Of a stretch of DNA of 64,000 nt, positions 61,394 through 64,000 are shown piece by piece. A program made the position numbers and the translations under genes. Location of the stretch: contig NZ_LT598653.1 in assembly GCF_900078365.1 (NCBI RefSeq), positions 4,075,860 to 4,139,859 of the forward strand, in the 5' to 3' direction. Source of the stretch: an uncultured Sphingopyxis sp. (lineage in GTDB: Bacteria > Pseudomonadota > Alphaproteobacteria > Sphingomonadales > Sphingomonadaceae). The notes below the pieces were generated by a model. The model was not told the origin of the DNA. It worked only from the letters and a program-made list of their open reading frames with translations, and ran no database searches. How positions within the stretch are numbered: position 1 is the stretch's first letter; each line of letters opens with the position of its first letter.

Positions 61394-64000
61394 GTGCTGG
61401 CTGACATGATCGAAGCACTGGCGAGCGCTTGCTGGCCTTCCAAGGCATTGAAGCGCTGCATTTTCGGTCTTGTGCTGTGTCTTGGCTTCGCAATTCCTGC
61501 ACTCGCACAGCAGCAGGTGCCCAATGCGGCGCGCATCAGCCTGTCGTCCGGTGCGGCCGACAATGATCCAGCCAATGATGAATCAACTGCCATCGTCAAT
61601 GTTACGCCTCTGCCTGCCGTGACTTATACCAAGGCTGTTTCCGCTCCAGGCACGGCGGTAAACGTCGGCGACACCCTGAGCTACACGCTGACCGCGACGG
61701 TCTCCAATTCGGCAACGCTGAATGTCCTCACGCTCACGGATACGTTGGGCCCGGGACTCGACTTCGGTGCCGTGACCAACGCAGGCGCGTTCACCTGCAA
61801 TGCAGCCAATCCCTTAATCTGTACACTTCCCGCCGGAACGGCGCCGGGGACCTATAGTCTTACCTACACCGCGACCGTCAACGCGACTGCTACCACATTC
61901 GTGTCCAACGCCGTAGTTGGCACGGGCGACGATAATCCGACCTGCGTGGGAGCCTGTGACACCGATACGCCGGTAGCCGATCCCACGGTGACATTCGCAA
62001 AGACGACGGGTGCGACCAGTGTCGCGATCGGCGACACCATTTCATACACGCTTTCGGCCACCGTCGCCAATTCCCAGACCACGGGCATCGTGACGCTGAC
62101 TGACACGCTTGGTGTCGGCCTCGATTTCGGAGCCGTCGTCAACGCCGGCATCTTCACCTGCAATGCTGCCAACCCGCTGGTCTGCACGTTGCCGGCAGGG
62201 ACGGCGCCGGGTACTTACAGCGTCACCTACACAGCGATTGTCAACGCCTCGGCTTCCGGATCGGTCACCAACGCCGTTCTCGGCTCGGGACCGGATGATC
62301 CGAGCTGCACCACCAACTGCGGGACCGACACGCCTCTGGTGCCGCCCGCCGTCAGCTATTCGAAAGGCGTTTCCGCTCCCGGCGCGACTGTTTCGGCCGG
62401 CGATGTCCTGACCTACACGCTCACCGCGAACGTCACCAATTCGCCGACTACGGCCGTCCTGACGCTCACGGACACCTTGAGCGCCGGCCTCGATTTCACA
62501 GCCATCACCAATTCCGGCGCTTTTGCTTGCAACCCCGCCACTCCGCTAGTCTGCACGCTGCCGGCCGGCACCGCTCCGGGCGCCTACAGCCTGACCTACA
62601 CCGCTACGGTGAATGCGGGCGCGACCGGCACGGTCAATAACGCGGTCGTCGGCACCGGCGGCGATAACCCGACCTGCGCGGGCACCTGCACGACCACCAC
62701 GCCCGTCGCCGATCCGGCCATTACCTATGCCAAGAGCACCAATGCCACGCAGGTGAAGGTCGGCGATGTCATCAGCTACACCCTGACCGCGACGATCACC
62801 AATTCAGCGACGACGGGTGTGTTGACCCTCACCGATACGCTTGGGACGGGTCTGGATTTCACAGCGGTTACCGATGCCGGAGCTTTCACCTGCAACGCGG
62901 CGAACCCGCTGGTCTGCACGCTGCCCGCGGGCACGGCCGTCGGCACCTATAGCCTCACCTACACCGCCACGGTCAACGCAAGCGCTACCGGCACGGTCAG
63001 CAATGCCGTCCTCGGTTCTGGCCCGGATAACCCCACCTGCACCGGCGACTGCGACATCGACACCCCGGTGATCGCGCCAGCCGTCAGTTATGCGAAGACG
63101 GCGAACACGGCCGGTCCGGTCTCAACCGGCGACGTCATCACCTTCACGCTTACGACGACGGTTGCCAATTCGCAGACCACGTCGGACATCGTCCTGCTCA
63201 CCGATACGCTCGGGACGGGGCTAGATTTTACCGCGGTCGTGAGTGCCGGCGCCTACACGGTCGACGCCTCGGGGGCCCCGATCGTGCGCTTCACCCTGCC
63301 TGCGGGCTCCGGCCCGGGTACCTACAGCGTGGTCTATACCGCAACCGTCAACGCGGCGGCGACCGGGACGGTCAGCAATGTCGTGGTCGGTTCGGGCGGC
63401 GACAATCCCACCTGCACCACGCAGTGCGGCACCGACACGCCGGTCGCGGACACGGGTGTCACCTATTCCAAATCGGTTTCGGCACCCGGCGCCACCGTCT
63501 CTGCCGGCGATGTCCTGACCTACACGCTCACCGCTCGGGTGACGAACTCGCCGACCACGGCTGTCATGACGCTCACCGACACGCTGAGCGCGGGCCTCGA
63601 CTTCACCGCCGTCACCAATGCGGGTATCTTTACCTGCAACGCTGCGAACCCGCTGGTCTGCACGATGCCGGCTGGCACCGCGGTCGGCACGTACAGCCTG
63701 ACCTACACCGCTACGGTGAATGCGGGCGCGACCGGCACGGTCGACAATGCGGTTGTCGGCACCGGCGGCGATAACCCGACCTGCGCGGGCACCTGCACGA
63801 CCACCACGCCCGTCGCCGATCCGGTCGTCACCTATGCCAAGAGCGCCAATGCCGCGCAGGTGAAGGTCGGCGATGTCATCAGCTACACCCTGACCGCGAC
63901 GATCGCCAATTCAGCGACGACGGGTGTGTTGACCCTCACCGATACGCTTGGGACGGGTCTGGATTTCACAGCGGTTACCGATGCCGGAGCTTTCACCTGC
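61394..64000 (+). CDS. Large secreted DUF11-repeat surface protein (partial, runs off window)
   Basis: The frame is open from 61394 to the window end (869 codons so far). GTG 61394 is preferred because GAGGGGG lies 5-6 bases upstream; ATG 61406 is in the same frame. A Sec signal peptide (CIFGLVLCLGFAIPALA) is followed by tandem ~121-126-aa beta-sandwich repeats of the DUF11 type. Each has a GDxxxYTLTATVxNS start, LTLTDTLGxGLDF, a C-x10-C pair (FTCNAANPLVCTLPAG) and TYTATVNA. Such repeats build long surface or biofilm adhesins. The C-terminus and any anchor are outside the window. Confidence 0.85.
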   Translation, partial: MLADMIEALASACWPSKALKRCIFGLVLCLGFAIPALAQQQVPNAARISLSSGAADNDPANDESTAIVNVTPLPAVTYTKAVSAPGTAVNVGDTLSYTLTATVSNSATLNVLTLTDTLGPGLDFGAVTNAGAFTCNAANPLICTLPAGTAPGTYSLTYTATVNATATTFVSNAVVGTGDDNPTCVGACDTDTPVADPTVTFAKTTGATSVAIGDTISYTLSATVANSQTTGIVTLTDTLGVGLDFGAVVNAGIFTCNAANPLVCTLPAGTAPGTYSVTYTAIVNASASGSVTNAVLGSGPDDPSCTTNCGTDTPLVPPAVSYSKGVSAPGATVSAGDVLTYTLTANVTNSPTTAVLTLTDTLSAGLDFTAITNSGAFACNPATPLVCTLPAGTAPGAYSLTYTATVNAGATGTVNNAVVGTGGDNPTCAGTCTTTTPVADPAITYAKSTNATQVKVGDVISYTLTATITNSATTGVLTLTDTLGTGLDFTAVTDAGAFTCNAANPLVCTLPAGTAVGTYSLTYTATVNASATGTVSNAVLGSGPDNPTCTGDCDIDTPVIAPAVSYAKTANTAGPVSTGDVITFTLTTTVANSQTTSDIVLLTDTLGTGLDFTAVVSAGAYTVDASGAPIVRFTLPAGSGPGTYSVVYTATVNAAATGTVSNVVVGSGGDNPTCTTQCGTDTPVADTGVTYSKSVSAPGATVSAGDVLTYTLTARVTNSPTTAVMTLTDTLSAGLDFTAVTNAGIFTCNAANPLVCTMPAGTAVGTYSLTYTATVNAGATGTVDNAVVGTGGDNPTCAGTCTTTTPVADPVVTYAKSANAAQVKVGDVISYTLTATIANSATTGVLTLTDTLGTGLDFTAVTDAGAFTC
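61667..64000 (+). repeat. Tandem DUF11 repeats with 1,107-bp higher-order unit
   Basis: Equivalent GGC-GA(C/T) codons start repeats at 61667, 62030, 62399, 62762, 63128, 63506 and 63869, spaced 363, 369, 363, 366, 378 and 363 bases. Segments 1,107 bases apart (three repeats; for example 62701-62893 and 63808-64000) differ at only about six of 193 positions. Confidence 0.9.

Noticed and set aside
61667..64000. CRISPR array or intergenic satellite
   Set aside because: The repeats are in one open reading frame with a 3-base-compatible period and protein-level conservation.

Overview
The window is high-GC DNA from an alphaproteobacterium, most likely a sphingomonad of the Sphingopyxis type. The evidence is the gene set (an RNase E with an acidic insert in its S1 domain, the amidase - PBP1A - prfB order, ubiE/ubiB, and rpsT next to dnaA) and several families of short palindromic repeats typical of Sphingomonadaceae. 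No database search was possible; identities rest on motifs read from the sequence.

From 1 to 43.3 kb the window is mainly core chromosome. It carries DNA repair (nth, mutM, dut), a secreted M20 peptidase, a TetR-controlled oxidative cluster (Rieske oxygenase, FAD monooxygenase, PYROXD2/CrtI-like oxidoreductase), an envelope block (APC permease, membrane-anchored DsbA-like protein, M48 protease), rne, a cell-wall block (amidase, PBP1A) with prfB, cofactor genes (MoeB-like, coaBC, ubiB, ubiE, nadB), rpsT-dnaA, two DUF4402 secreted proteins, and a catabolic block (acyl-CoA dehydrogenase, M20 amidohydrolase, M19 dipeptidase, FprA-like reductase). Palindromic repeats sit in many intergenic gaps. 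The most striking one is a perfect 40-bp inverted repeat that encloses a DUF559 nuclease-like gene, inserted with overlapping start and stop codons between an ABC ATPase gene and nadB.

At 43.2 kb a tRNA-Gln(CTG) marks a change to accessory DNA. Downstream lies a visibly AT-richer gene for a 771-aa protein with two predicted nucleotide-hydrolase-like (NDT/TIR-like) regions followed by a STAND/Sak1-like P-loop ATPase, a strong candidate for an anti-phage system. Next come a truncated IS66 element fused to a broken DUF983 gene, an XRE-SulP-PhnA group with small proteins and an orphan spermidine-synthase-like gene, an SDR remnant, and an intact IS3-family (IS407-type) element with a 4-bp target duplication and a GGGAAAC frameshift site.

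The last 9 kb hold an apparent surface-sensing and adhesion module: a response regulator, a LysM-FecR protein and a CHASE2 histidine kinase in one operon, two small XRE regulators, and the start of a very large secreted DUF11-repeat protein that runs off the window. Its ~121-126-aa repeats include a nearly identical 1,107-bp three-repeat block, suggesting recent internal duplication.
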